Below are positions 34,847 to 43,030 of a stretch of 64,000 nucleotides of DNA, in pieces. The notes beneath the pieces were generated by a model that was given only the letters and a program-made list of their open reading frames with translations, did not search any database and had not been told where the DNA came from. The first letter of the stretch is position 1, and each line of letters opens with the position of its first letter. The translations under genes were made by a program, and so were the position numbers. This DNA comes from DATARH01 sp035534855 (GTDB lineage: Bacteria > Pseudomonadota > Alphaproteobacteria > ATCC43930 > CGMCC-115725), in contig DATLRD010000086.1 in assembly GCA_035534855.1 (NCBI GenBank), positions 1-64,000 of the forward strand. The letters are read 5' to 3'.

Positions 34847-35641
34847 ATGGCGCGGGCGAACGGGGTGCGGGAGATCTGGGCCGGCGGTAAGGCGGTGATC
34901 AACAGCTGGCTCGGCGTGCCGGCAAGCTTCTCCGCCGAGGTCATGGCCCATGCCGGGTGGGATTCGCTGGTCGTCGACATGCAGCACGGAATGATCGACT
35001 ACCAGGTCATGGTCACGATGCTGCAGGCGATCTCGACCACCGGCACGGTGCCGCTGGTGCGGGTGCCGTGGAACGATCCGGCGCATATCCAGAAGGCGCT
35101 TGACGCCGGCGCCTATGGCATCATCTGCCCGATGATCAACAACCGCGCCGAGGCCGAGAAGTTTGTCGGCTCGATGCGCTATGCGCCGCTCGGCTACCGC
35201 AGCTCGGGGCCGATCCGCGCCTCGCTCTACGGCGGCGCCGACTACCACGCCAAGGCCAACGACATCGTCGTCGCTTTCGGCATGATCGAGACCGTCGAGG
35301 CAATGCAAAATCTCGACGAAATCCTGTCGGTCAAGGGGCTCGATGCGATCTATGTCGGCCCGTCGGATCTGTCGATCTCGCACGGCTATCTGCCCGGCGG
35401 CGACAAGCCCGACGAATGGATGATGGCGGCGCTGAAAAAGGTGCTCGACGCCTGCAAGCGGCACAAGGTCCAGCCCGGCATCCATTGCGGCGCGCCGGCC
35501 TATGCCAAGAAGATGATCGAGATGGGCTTTAGCTTTGTCACGGTCGGCGGCGACACCGCATTTCTGCGGGCGGGCGCGGCGACGGCGGTGGCCGAGATGA
35601 AGAACGCGCCGAAGCCGGGCGCCAGCTCGAGCCCCTATTAG
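34847..35641 (+). CDS. HpcH/HpaI-family aldolase
   Basis: 264 residues, standard for class II metal-dependent pyruvate aldolases (2,4-dihydroxyhept-2-enedioate aldolase, YfaU/GarL-like). Features: LVVDMQHGMIDYQ near the start, GAYGIICPMINNRAEAE, and VGPSDLSISHGY. The usual metal-site Glu and Asp and Arg in this family are visible in those regions (MIETVEAM; YVGPSDLS). Substrate unknown; the catabolic genes downstream suggest hydroxyacid or aromatic-derived compounds. Confidence 0.88.
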   Translation: MARANGVREIWAGGKAVINSWLGVPASFSAEVMAHAGWDSLVVDMQHGMIDYQVMVTMLQAISTTGTVPLVRVPWNDPAHIQKALDAGAYGIICPMINNRAEAEKFVGSMRYAPLGYRSSGPIRASLYGGADYHAKANDIVVAFGMIETVEAMQNLDEILSVKGLDAIYVGPSDLSISHGYLPGGDKPDEWMMAALKKVLDACKRHKVQPGIHCGAPAYAKKMIEMGFSFVTVGGDTAFLRAGAATAVAEMKNAPKPGASSSPY

Positions 35642-35662
35642 GCGGCGGCGAACCACCGCCTA
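35639..35662 (+). terminator. Hairpin at the end of the aldolase gene
   Basis: taggcggcgg and ccaccgccta pair (9 of 10 positions, one C-A mismatch) around a cgaa tetraloop, starting on the stop codon. There is no run of T afterwards, so it may be a processing or stability hairpin rather than a Rho-independent terminator. Confidence 0.35.
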
Positions 35663-35817
35663 AATCCGTCGTTCCGTGGCGGCCCCTGGCGACAGCCGGG
35701 GCCGAACCCGGACCCCTCGGGCACGACCGCGGGGGTGTTCTTGATCCCAGGCTCGCGTCTACCACGCGACCCGGGAGATAACTGGCGGGCTAAGCGGGCG
35801 CGGCGCTTGGTCGGTCG

Positions 35818-36264
35818 CTATTCGACCGACACCGCGCCGCGGGCGACGGCGCGGCGAGCCGCAGCTGCGACTCGCGCCGATTCCTGCGTCCACTCATGAT
35901 CGCGGCCAAGCATGGTCCTGTGGCCCTCGAGCGCGGTCTCAGCATGCGTCGCCGCCTCGGCATTGCGCCCGGCGGCGAGCAGGGCGCGCGACAGGTTGTA
36001 GCGTGCCCGATTGGTAGTAGGATGGCCCGCGCCGTAGATCGTCTCCCAGCTGCTCAGCGTGCGCTGGCAGATTTCGATCGCGGCTTCGACCTCCTGCTGG
36101 TTCCGCAGTGTCCACAGCAGCTGCGGGACGGTGAGTATCCCCAGCGCCACTAGGTTGGTGCCAAGTCGCCCGCCCTCACGGGACTGCCGCGCGAGCGCGG
36201 CATCAAGGTTGGCCTGGGTTATGTAGCCCTGCCTGATCAGTATTTCCCCAAGACGCGTCGGCAT
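35818..36264 (-). CDS. MshEN-TPR fusion protein
   Basis: 148 residues in two parts. Residues 1-60 (RLGEILIRQGYITQANLDAA then GGRLGTNLVALGILTVPQLL) match the MshEN/GspE N-terminal repeat that usually begins type II secretion or type IV pilus ATPases and cyclic-di-GMP receptors. Residues 60-148 contain TPR-like helices of the kinesin-light-chain or Tetratricopeptide_10 kind (RTLSSWETIYGAGHPTTNRA, ARYNLSRALLAAGRNAEAAT). No ATPase domain is present. An exact EcfG-type promoter lies upstream, so it is probably made under general stress. Function unknown. Confidence 0.75.
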   Translation of the reverse strand: MPTRLGEILIRQGYITQANLDAALARQSREGGRLGTNLVALGILTVPQLLWTLRNQQEVEAAIEICQRTLSSWETIYGAGHPTTNRARYNLSRALLAAGRNAEAATHAETALEGHRTMLGRDHEWTQESARVAAAARRAVARGAVSVE

Positions 36265-36281
36265 GTGCTGTCGCTCTGCGA

Positions 36282-36307
36282 AACGAGATGTGTGCGGGGT
36301 GCGTTCC
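36282..36307 (-). promoter_or_regulatory. EcfG (general stress response) promoter of the MshEN-TPR gene
   Basis: On the reverse strand GGAAC (36303-36307) and CGTT (36282-36285) are separated by 17 bases, the alphaproteobacterial EcfG -35/-10 consensus, identical in spacing to the one before csbD. The -10 ends about 17 bases before the ATG, so the leader would be about 10 bases with only a weak AGAG ribosome element. Confidence 0.65.
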
Positions 36308-36870
36308 GGGTTGGAAGACCGGCCCCGGTTACGTTATCGCGCCGATGAGATTGCTAATTCGTTAGCTGCGACCGTCGTTCAATAGAATACAACTAAGTCG
36401 GGTGGCGCGGAGGTGCGGTTGATCCGAATATTCGTCGATGCAGACGCTTGCCCGGTACGCGACGAGGTGTATCGGGTTGCGGGCCGCCTTGCGGTCTCGG
36501 TTTATCTTGTGTCGAACGGGTCGCGGCCGATCCGCCCGCCCGGCCTGCCGTTTGTCGAGATGGTGATCGTCGGCGAGGCGATGGACGCGGCCGATGACTG
36601 GATTGCCGAGCAGATCGCCTCCGGTGACATTTGCGTTACTGCCGACATTCCGCTCGCCGCGCGCTGTCTTAAGAAGGGCGCGCGCGCCGTGGCGCCCAAT
36701 GGACATCCGTTTACCGCGGCCAATATCGGCAATGCCCTGGCCGGGCGCGAACTGGCCCGCCACCTGCGCGAACTGGGGGCCGGCGGCAAGGGGCCGCCGC
36801 CGTTCAGCAAGGCCGACCGCTCGCGGTTTCTGTCGGCGCTCGACGCCGCCGTCACGGCGGCGCGGCGAGA

Positions 36871-37809
<939 letters not shown>

Positions 37810-37878
37810 GACTCCTCCCAGTCGGGAAATCGGCAAAGCCGGTTGTTTGGCGCGAACCCCAGAGGGCCGGGAGACTGC

Positions 37879-38676
37879 TTATCCCCTCGGCTCGACATCG
37901 AGCCGCACGGCGATCCCTTCGAGGCCCGGTTTCGCCGCCGGATAGCGCTGCAGCACGAGCGGGTCGTGACCGGGGATGACGTGCTGTGGCGAACTCGCCA
38001 GGCGTTTCACGGCGGCGAAGCCTTCCAGCATGTCGCCAACGTTGTAGACCGTCGCGTAAGCCCGCATCTGCTCGAAATTGGCATAGAAATGCGAGGCGTC
38101 GGCGGCCAGCACGACCCAGCCGCGCGCCGTCTTGACCCGCATCACCTGCAGCCCGTTGGTGTGGCCGCCGACGTGATGAACCGTGATGCCGGGCGCGATC
38201 TCGCCGGTGCCATCGTGAAACTGCACGCGGCCGGCAAACAGCCGCCCCACCATCGCCGACACGTCATCCGCCTCGAACGAGCGGCGTAGCTGCGCGTGGC
38301 ACATGCAGCGCCCGGTGCAGAACGCCATCTCGCGATCCTGCAGGTGATAGGTCGCGTGGGGAAACAGGTCGTTGTTGCCGGCGTGGTCGTAATGCATGTG
38401 GCTGATCACCACGTCGGCGACGCTCGTCGGGTCGATGCCGATCGCGGCCAGCCCCTCGCCGGGCGGGCGGAGAAATTCGCGGCCGCGCTTCTTCGCCATC
38501 GCCGCGTCGAACCCCGTGTCGAGGATGATCGTGCGGCGCTCGCCGACCACTGCCCAGACGAAGTAATCGAGCGGCATCGGCACGTCGTGCGGGTCGCCGC
38601 CCAGGAAGTTCTCGCTCGACATGCGGTGGTGATGCGCATAGCGCACCGCGTAGATCTGGTAAGTGTCGGCACTCAT
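37879..38676 (-). CDS. Metallo-beta-lactamase-fold lactonase (N-acylhomoserine lactonase-like)
   Basis: 265 residues. Metal motifs: ISHMHYDHAGNN (HxHxDH), VGGHTNGL (His), LAADASHFY (Asp) and VIPGHDPL (His). The same fold as at 19009 but a different subfamily, nearer to AiiA-like or AttM-type quorum-quenching lactonases. Ends 70 bases from the SMP-30 start, so two lactonases are clustered. GGAG lies 8 bases before the start at 38676. Substrate could be an acylhomoserine lactone or a catabolic lactone. Confidence 0.88.
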   Translation of the reverse strand: MSADTYQIYAVRYAHHHRMSSENFLGGDPHDVPMPLDYFVWAVVGERRTIILDTGFDAAMAKKRGREFLRPPGEGLAAIGIDPTSVADVVISHMHYDHAGNNDLFPHATYHLQDREMAFCTGRCMCHAQLRRSFEADDVSAMVGRLFAGRVQFHDGTGEIAPGITVHHVGGHTNGLQVMRVKTARGWVVLAADASHFYANFEQMRAYATVYNVGDMLEGFAAVKRLASSPQHVIPGHDPLVLQRYPAAKPGLEGIAVRLDVEPRG

Positions 38677-38690
38677 CGCGGTCTCCGGAC

Positions 38691-39494
38691 TTACTCGTTT
38701 GCCATCAGGCGGTCGGTGACGGGCAGGGTCAGCCGGTGCGGGACGAGCCGGGCGGCGAAGGTCATCAGCCGGTTCATCACCCCGGCGACGACGACGCGCC
38801 GCCGCGAGGCCAGCGCGGTGCACCCGATCTCGGCGACCGTGTCGGCCGGCATCATCTTGCGGAATTTGTGCGCTATCAGGGATTTGTCGGCGCCGGCGAC
38901 GATGAAGAATGCGCTTTCGGTCGCGCCTGGGCACAGCACTGTGACGCCGACCCCGGTGTTGCGCAGTTCGTAGGCGAGCGCCTCGCCGAGGCTCAGCACA
39001 TAGGCCTTGCTGGCAAAATACACCGCCATCCGCGGGCCGGGCTGGAACGCCGCGGTCGAGGCGACCAGCATGATCCTGCCGCTGCGGCGTGCGACCATCG
39101 CCGGCAGCAAGAGGCGGGTGAGTTCGGTCAGCGCGACGATGTTGACCTGCAGCATCTCGCCGATCCGCATCGGGTCCTGCCGGTCGAAGCGTTCGGCGCC
39201 GCCGAGCCCGGCATTGTTGATGAGCACGTCGATCGCAAGGCCGCGCGCCGCGAGATCGTCGGCGAGCCGCGCCGCCGATCCCGGCTGGCTGAGGTCCGCG
39301 ACGATCACCGTGACCGCGGCACCCGTGCCGCGCAGTTCGTCGGCCAGCGCCTCCATCGGCGGGGCGCGGCGGGCAGTCAGCACCAGGTCATGTCCGCGCC
39401 GGGCCAGCGAGCGGGCAAGTTCGATGCCGATCCCGCTCGATGCGCCGGTGACGAGCGCGAGCGGACGAGGGGAGGGGTTTACGGGTGTGTCCAT
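38691..39494 (-). CDS. Short-chain dehydrogenase/reductase
   Basis: 267 residues, classical SDR: cofactor motif TGASSGIG, NNAG in VLINNAGLGG, catalytic Ser in LVASTAAF and YxxxK in AVYFASKAYVLSL (Tyr-x3-Lys). The C-terminal GATESAFF is followed by a long hydrophobic and Arg-rich extension. Probably NADP-using, since LTARR follows the second strand. Substrate unknown; stands 7 bases from the crotonase gene upstream and is likely co-transcribed. Confidence 0.92.
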   Translation of the reverse strand: MDTPVNPSPRPLALVTGASSGIGIELARSLARRGHDLVLTARRAPPMEALADELRGTGAAVTVIVADLSQPGSAARLADDLAARGLAIDVLINNAGLGGAERFDRQDPMRIGEMLQVNIVALTELTRLLLPAMVARRSGRIMLVASTAAFQPGPRMAVYFASKAYVLSLGEALAYELRNTGVGVTVLCPGATESAFFIVAGADKSLIAHKFRKMMPADTVAEIGCTALASRRRVVVAGVMNRLMTFAARLVPHRLTLPVTDRLMANE

Positions 39495-39501
39495 CGCTGG
39501 G

Positions 39502-40290
39502 TCAGCGCCCTTTCAACACCGGTTTGCGCCGCTCGCGCCACGCCTGGTGGCTTTCCGCCTTGTCCTCGGTCAGTTCGAGTGCCGCGAACCGGTAAAGGTC
39601 GGCGTTAGCCGCCTCGCGCAGCGGGACGTCGAGCCCGAACGCCACCGATTCCTTGGCGAGCCGCGCGGCGAGCGGCGGCAATTCGCCGATGTGGCCGGCG
39701 ACCTCCAGCGCCTTGGCCATCAGCTCGCCATGCGGCACCAGCCATTGCGCGAGCCCGGTGCGGTAGGCCTCGTCGGCCTTCAGCGGAAAGCCCATCGCCA
39801 GCTTCATCGCCTGGCCGCGGCCGATCCACCGCGCGAGGCGCACGGTGCCGCCCTGCGCTGGCAGAATGCCGAGCCCGACCTGCGGCAGCCGCCACTCGGC
39901 GCGCTCGGAGGCGACGATCAGATCACAGCAATAGGTGACGATGCAGCCGATCCCGACCGCATAGCCGTTGACCGCGGCGACCAGCGGCTTGGCGAAATCG
40001 CTGAGCAGGTTCATCGCCTGATAGCGGCGGCGGCGCGGCAGGTCTTCGATGAATTCGGCGATCGAATCGTGCGTGTGGGTCTTTGGGTCCTTGATGTTGG
40101 CGCCGGCGCTGAACGCGCCGCCGGCATCATCACCGGTCAGCACCACGCAGCGCACCGCCGGGTTCTCTTCGAGCTGCGGCAGCAATTCGCGTAGACCCTG
40201 GTTGTAGTCGTCGCCCCAGGCGTTGCGCGCCTGCGGCCGCGACAGGGTGATGATCGCAACGTGACCGCGGATTTCGTGAAGCAGGGGCAT
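39502..40290 (-). CDS. Crotonase-family protein lacking both catalytic Glu
   Basis: 262 residues, full enoyl-CoA hydratase/isomerase fold: RPQARNAWGDDY, oxyanion-hole region GGAFSAGANIK and AVNGYAVGIGC. The positions of the two hydratase glutamates are changed: GGGCE becomes GIGCI, and PE becomes LPQV. So classical hydratase activity is unlikely; hydrolysis, isomerisation or decarboxylation by another route is possible. Located between the SDR and a CoA transferase. Confidence 0.88.
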   Translation of the reverse strand: MPLLHEIRGHVAIITLSRPQARNAWGDDYNQGLRELLPQLEENPAVRCVVLTGDDAGGAFSAGANIKDPKTHTHDSIAEFIEDLPRRRRYQAMNLLSDFAKPLVAAVNGYAVGIGCIVTYCCDLIVASERAEWRLPQVGLGILPAQGGTVRLARWIGRGQAMKLAMGFPLKADEAYRTGLAQWLVPHGELMAKALEVAGHIGELPPLAARLAKESVAFGLDVPLREAANADLYRFAALELTEDKAESHQAWRERRKPVLKGR

Positions 40291-40348
40291 GGCGTACGAC
40301 CTCCGAATGAGCGGGCAAGTTAGACGATCCCGGCTTGTATCACCCCGG

Positions 40349-41545
40349 CTAGATGACCCCGGCGGCCCTCAACTCGGCGATTTCGGCGGCCGACAGGCCG
40401 AGCACTCCGCCGTATATCTCGTCGTTGTGCTGGCCGAGCTTGGGGCTCGGCGTCGTCGGCACCTTGTCGGCGCCGTGGATGCGCAGCGGCGTGTTGGGCA
40501 CGACGATCGGCCCGATCTCGTCGTGATCGATGCGTTCGAGCATGCCGCGCCGGTGCATATGCGGATCGTTCATCACCTCGCCGACATCGCGCACCGGGGC
40601 GAGGGGGATGCGCAGCCGCCGGGCGATCGCGAAAATCTCCATCTTGGGCAGGGTCGCGGTCCATTCCGCGATTGTGGCGTCGACGAGGTCGCGGTTGGCG
40701 ACGCGCGCGGCGTTGTCGGCAAAGCGCGGGTCGGCGCGCAATTCCTCGCGGCCCATCGCGGCGAGCAGGTTGTACCAGTGTTCCTCGACCGCGAGGTTCA
40801 TCGCGATATAGCCGTCTTTCGCCGGGTAGACGTTGATCGGCACGCGGCCGTGGCTGGCATTGCCGGTGCGCGGCGGCACCGCGCCGGTGCGCCAATAGGC
40901 CTCGAACTGCGAGGTCATCGTCGCATAGGCGGCTTCTTCCATCGCGACCTCGACGAGGCGGCCTTCGCCGGTGTGCTCGCGCTCGTAGAGCGCGGTCAGC
41001 ACCGCGGCGTAAAGGTGGATGCCGCTGAGGAAATCGACGACCGCCGGCCCGGCCTTGAGCGGCGGCCCGTCAGGGAAGCCGGTGGTGCTGATCATCCCGG
41101 AATAGGCCTGGATCGTCAGGTCCATCGCCAGATTGTCGCGATCCGGCCCGCTGATGCCATAGCCCGAGCCCGAAGCGTAGATCAGCCGCGGGTTGATCTC
41201 GTGCAGGACGCTCCAGCCGACGCCGAGCCGGTCCATCACCCCCGGCGCGAAATTCTCGAGCAGCACGTCGCCCACCTGCGCCAGCCGCAGCAGCAATGCG
41301 ACGCCGCGCCCGTCCTTGAGGTTCAGCGTGATCGCCCGCTTGTTGCCGTTGAGCATCGCGATCGGAAACGTCGTGCTCTTGCCCGGCGGGGCGCGGCGGC
41401 GCAGCGGCTCGCCCTGCGGCGGCTCGATCTTGATGACGTCGGCCCCCGCCTTGGCCATCAGCATCGACGCGTAGGGGCCCTGATAGACCTGCCCGAAATC
41501 GAGCACGACGACCCCGGCGAGCGGATGATTGGCACGCGCGGTCAT
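40349..41545 (-). CDS. Family III CoA-transferase (CaiB/BaiF type)
   Basis: 398 residues. N-terminal LAGVVVLDFGQVYQGPYAS, then DVIKIEPPQGE, NPRLIYASGSGYG and the catalytic Asp region PAVVDFLSGIHLYAAVL; GEGRLVEVAMEEAAY completes the pattern. It probably activates an acid for the crotonases on either side. Ribosome site weak. Two palindromic repeats lie just upstream. Confidence 0.92.
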   Translation of the reverse strand: MTARANHPLAGVVVLDFGQVYQGPYASMLMAKAGADVIKIEPPQGEPLRRRAPPGKSTTFPIAMLNGNKRAITLNLKDGRGVALLLRLAQVGDVLLENFAPGVMDRLGVGWSVLHEINPRLIYASGSGYGISGPDRDNLAMDLTIQAYSGMISTTGFPDGPPLKAGPAVVDFLSGIHLYAAVLTALYEREHTGEGRLVEVAMEEAAYATMTSQFEAYWRTGAVPPRTGNASHGRVPINVYPAKDGYIAMNLAVEEHWYNLLAAMGREELRADPRFADNAARVANRDLVDATIAEWTATLPKMEIFAIARRLRIPLAPVRDVGEVMNDPHMHRRGMLERIDHDEIGPIVVPNTPLRIHGADKVPTTPSPKLGQHNDEIYGGVLGLSAAEIAELRAAGVI

Positions 41546-41560
41546 GACGCTGAATAATTA

Positions 41561-41688
41561 CCCCTCTCCCGCAAGCGGGAGAGGGAGGGGCCCATCGCGC
41601 AGCGATGGGAGGGTGAGGGCGGTGCGGTGGTTCGACCCTCACCCGCCTCGCTGCGCTCGGCACCCTCTACCGCATCGCGGGAGAGGGG
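41561..41688. repeat. Palindromic repeat element with inverted 12-base ends
   Basis: Begins with cccctctcccgc (41561-41572) and ends with its exact reverse complement gcgggagagggg (41677-41688). In between are further hairpins: cccctctcccgc also pairs with gcgggagaggg at 41575-41585, cccatcgcgc/gcgatggg at 41591-41609, and gggtgaggg/ccctcaccc at 41611-41644. No coding content. Such elements are common in GC-rich alphaproteobacteria and may act as DNA or RNA folding sites. It separates the CoA-transferase from the next crotonase. Confidence 0.75.
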
Positions 41689-41708
41689 CTTTCGGGGCGT
41701 CATTGTCA

Positions 41709-42506
41709 CTACCGCCCCTTGAAGCCGCGCGGCGGGCGCTTTTCGGCAAAGGAGCGGGCGGCCTCCTGGAAATCCTCGGTCAGGTACAGGCGGAACGGCG
41801 CCGCCATGAACTGCGCCTCGCGGGTGGCCCGCTCCATGTACCAGCGCCGGGTGCGCACCGTGGTGCGCACGCTGAGCGGCGGGTTTTTGGCGACCTGCTG
41901 CGCCAGTTCGCGCGCCACGTCGAGGTGTTTCCCTTCGGGCGCGAGGCGGTTGAAGAGGCCGGCCTTGAAGCCTTCCTCGGCGGTGAAAAAGCGGCCGGTA
42001 AAGGCGATCTCGTCGCCGAACGCGCCGGCGCCGCGGAAATGGAACAGCGCCCAGTAGCGCGAGGCGCCAAGCCCGCGCGATGTCTCGGTGAGCTGAAAGC
42101 GCGTGCCCTCGGCGGCGACGATCAGGTCGCATTCGAGCGTCAGCCCGAGCGCCAGCCCCAGCACATAGCCGTGGACCGCGGCGATCACCGGCTTCCAGTT
42201 GACCGCGCGGGTCAGAAGGTCGGCTGAGTTGGTGCCCCAGCCCTGCGGGCCGCCGAGCTTCTCAAACTCGTCGCGGCTGCGCAGCTGGCGCTGGCGCACG
42301 TCGGCGCCGGACGAGAACGCGCGGCCCGTTCCATTGAGAATCGCGACCTCGGCGTCGGGGTCGAGATCGAAGCGGCGCAACGCGTCGGACAGGCCGGCCA
42401 CGACCTCGTCGCTGACCGCGTTAAGTTTGTCGGGCCGGTTGATCGTGATCGTCGCGATCTTGTCCTTGCATTCATAGAGGACAAGCCCGTCGTCGCCGTC
42501 GTTCAT
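41709..42506 (-). CDS. Enoyl-CoA hydratase/isomerase family protein
   Basis: 265 residues. Crotonase marks: INRPDKLNAVSDEV, oxyanion-hole GRAFSSGADVR and VHGYVLGLALGLTLECD. The first catalytic Glu position appears as Gly (LGLALG), whereas the second Glu is kept (FQLTETSRG). So one of the two hydratase residues is missing; it may be an isomerase or other crotonase. The start has GGGGAGG 7 bases upstream, lying inside a strong hairpin (42508-42559). Confidence 0.88.
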   Translation of the reverse strand: MNDGDDGLVLYECKDKIATITINRPDKLNAVSDEVVAGLSDALRRFDLDPDAEVAILNGTGRAFSSGADVRQRQLRSRDEFEKLGGPQGWGTNSADLLTRAVNWKPVIAAVHGYVLGLALGLTLECDLIVAAEGTRFQLTETSRGLGASRYWALFHFRGAGAFGDEIAFTGRFFTAEEGFKAGLFNRLAPEGKHLDVARELAQQVAKNPPLSVRTTVRTRRWYMERATREAQFMAAPFRLYLTEDFQEAARSFAEKRPPRGFKGR

Positions 42507-42507
42507 C

Positions 42508-42559
42508 CCGCATCCTCCCCGCCATCTATGGCGGGAAGGTTGCGGGGAGGCGGATGCGG
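42508..42559 (-). promoter_or_regulatory. Hairpin that could hide the ribosome site of the crotonase gene
   Basis: cccgccat (42518-42525) pairs perfectly with atggcggg (42528-42535); the outer arms ccgcatcctcccc and ggggaggcggatgcgg extend it with a bulge. On the reverse strand the ribosome site GGGGAGG of the gene starting at 42506 forms one arm. It could control translation or end the csbD-DUF3309 transcript. No T run follows. Confidence 0.4.
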
Positions 42560-42583
42560 TGTCAACGCCCGCTGGGAGCGTCG

Positions 42584-42730
42584 TCAGGCAACAAGCAGAA
42601 CGATCACCAGGATGAGCAGAAGCGTACCGAGACCGCCGACCGGGAAATAACCCCACCCGGCGCTGTACGGCCAGGTCGGCAACGCACCAATGACCAGCAG
42701 GACCAGGATGATCAACAGTAGGAGGCGCAT
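42584..42730 (-). CDS. DUF3309-type small membrane protein
   Basis: 48 residues. The pattern MRLLLLIILVLLVIGALP, TWPYSAGWGYFPVGGLG and a hydrophobic end is the DUF3309 family: two short helices around a TWPYS-GWGY turn. It starts 12 bases after the csbD stop and has AGGAGG 5 bases before the ATG (on the reverse strand the site overlaps the codons at the junction), so it is co-transcribed with csbD. Function unknown; stress-related context. Confidence 0.75.
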   Translation of the reverse strand: MRLLLLIILVLLVIGALPTWPYSAGWGYFPVGGLGTLLLILVIVLLVA

Positions 42731-42742
42731 GACGGCATCTTC

Positions 42743-42925
42743 CTACTTCTTGACCAACTCGCGAACGGCGTCCTTGGCTTGGCCCTTAGCCTTTTCGAAT
42801 CGTCCCTCGGCCTGTTCGATCTTGCCGTCGGCCTCGGTATGGCGGTCGCCGACGGCACGGCCGGCGACTTCCTTGATCTTTCCGCTCGTCTTCTTGAGCG
42901 TGCCGGTAACGCGGTCTTTATCCAT
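42743..42925 (-). CDS. csbD: CsbD-like stress protein
   Basis: 60 residues. MDKDRVTGTLKKTSGKIKE, followed by AVGDRHTEADGKIEQAEGR and KAKGQAKDAVRE, is the CsbD pattern of charged helical repeats. Family members are abundant in general stress. GGAGA precedes the start by 8 bases. An exact EcfG promoter lies at 42960-42985. Confidence 0.93.
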   Translation of the reverse strand: MDKDRVTGTLKKTSGKIKEVAGRAVGDRHTEADGKIEQAEGRFEKAKGQAKDAVRELVKK

Positions 42926-42944
42926 GATTGTGTCTCCGATTCGA

Positions 42945-42979
42945 TTACTTATTCCCCGAAACGGTCGGGGAACAAGTAA
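42945..42979 (-). promoter_or_regulatory. Near-perfect inverted repeat across the csbD promoter
   Basis: ttacttattccccga (42945-42959) and tcggggaacaagtaa (42965-42979) pair in 14 of 15 positions. The dyad covers the -10 element and spacer of the EcfG promoter. It may be a protein-binding operator, or a hairpin in longer transcripts from the amidohydrolase gene. Confidence 0.55.
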
Positions 42980-42985
42980 GGTTCC
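42960..42985 (-). promoter_or_regulatory. EcfG (general stress response) promoter of csbD-DUF3309
   Basis: On the reverse strand GGAACC (42980-42985) and CGTT (42960-42963) are separated by 17 bases counted from GGAAC, the alphaproteobacterial general-stress sigma consensus. The -10 lies about 35 bases before the csbD start. Known family behaviour (csbD-like genes are typical EcfG targets) agrees. Confidence 0.75.
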
Positions 42986-42989
42986 GGAG

Positions 42990-43006
42990 ACGCCCGTTGC
43001 GGGCGT
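42990..43006 (-). terminator. Hairpin after the amidohydrolase gene
   Basis: acgcccg (42990-42996) and cgggcgt (43000-43006) pair perfectly around ttg, about 25 bases beyond the stop of the amidohydrolase gene. There is no T run, so it is a weak candidate. Confidence 0.35.
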
Positions 43007-43030
43007 TCCCATTGCCAGATCGGAGCGAAA

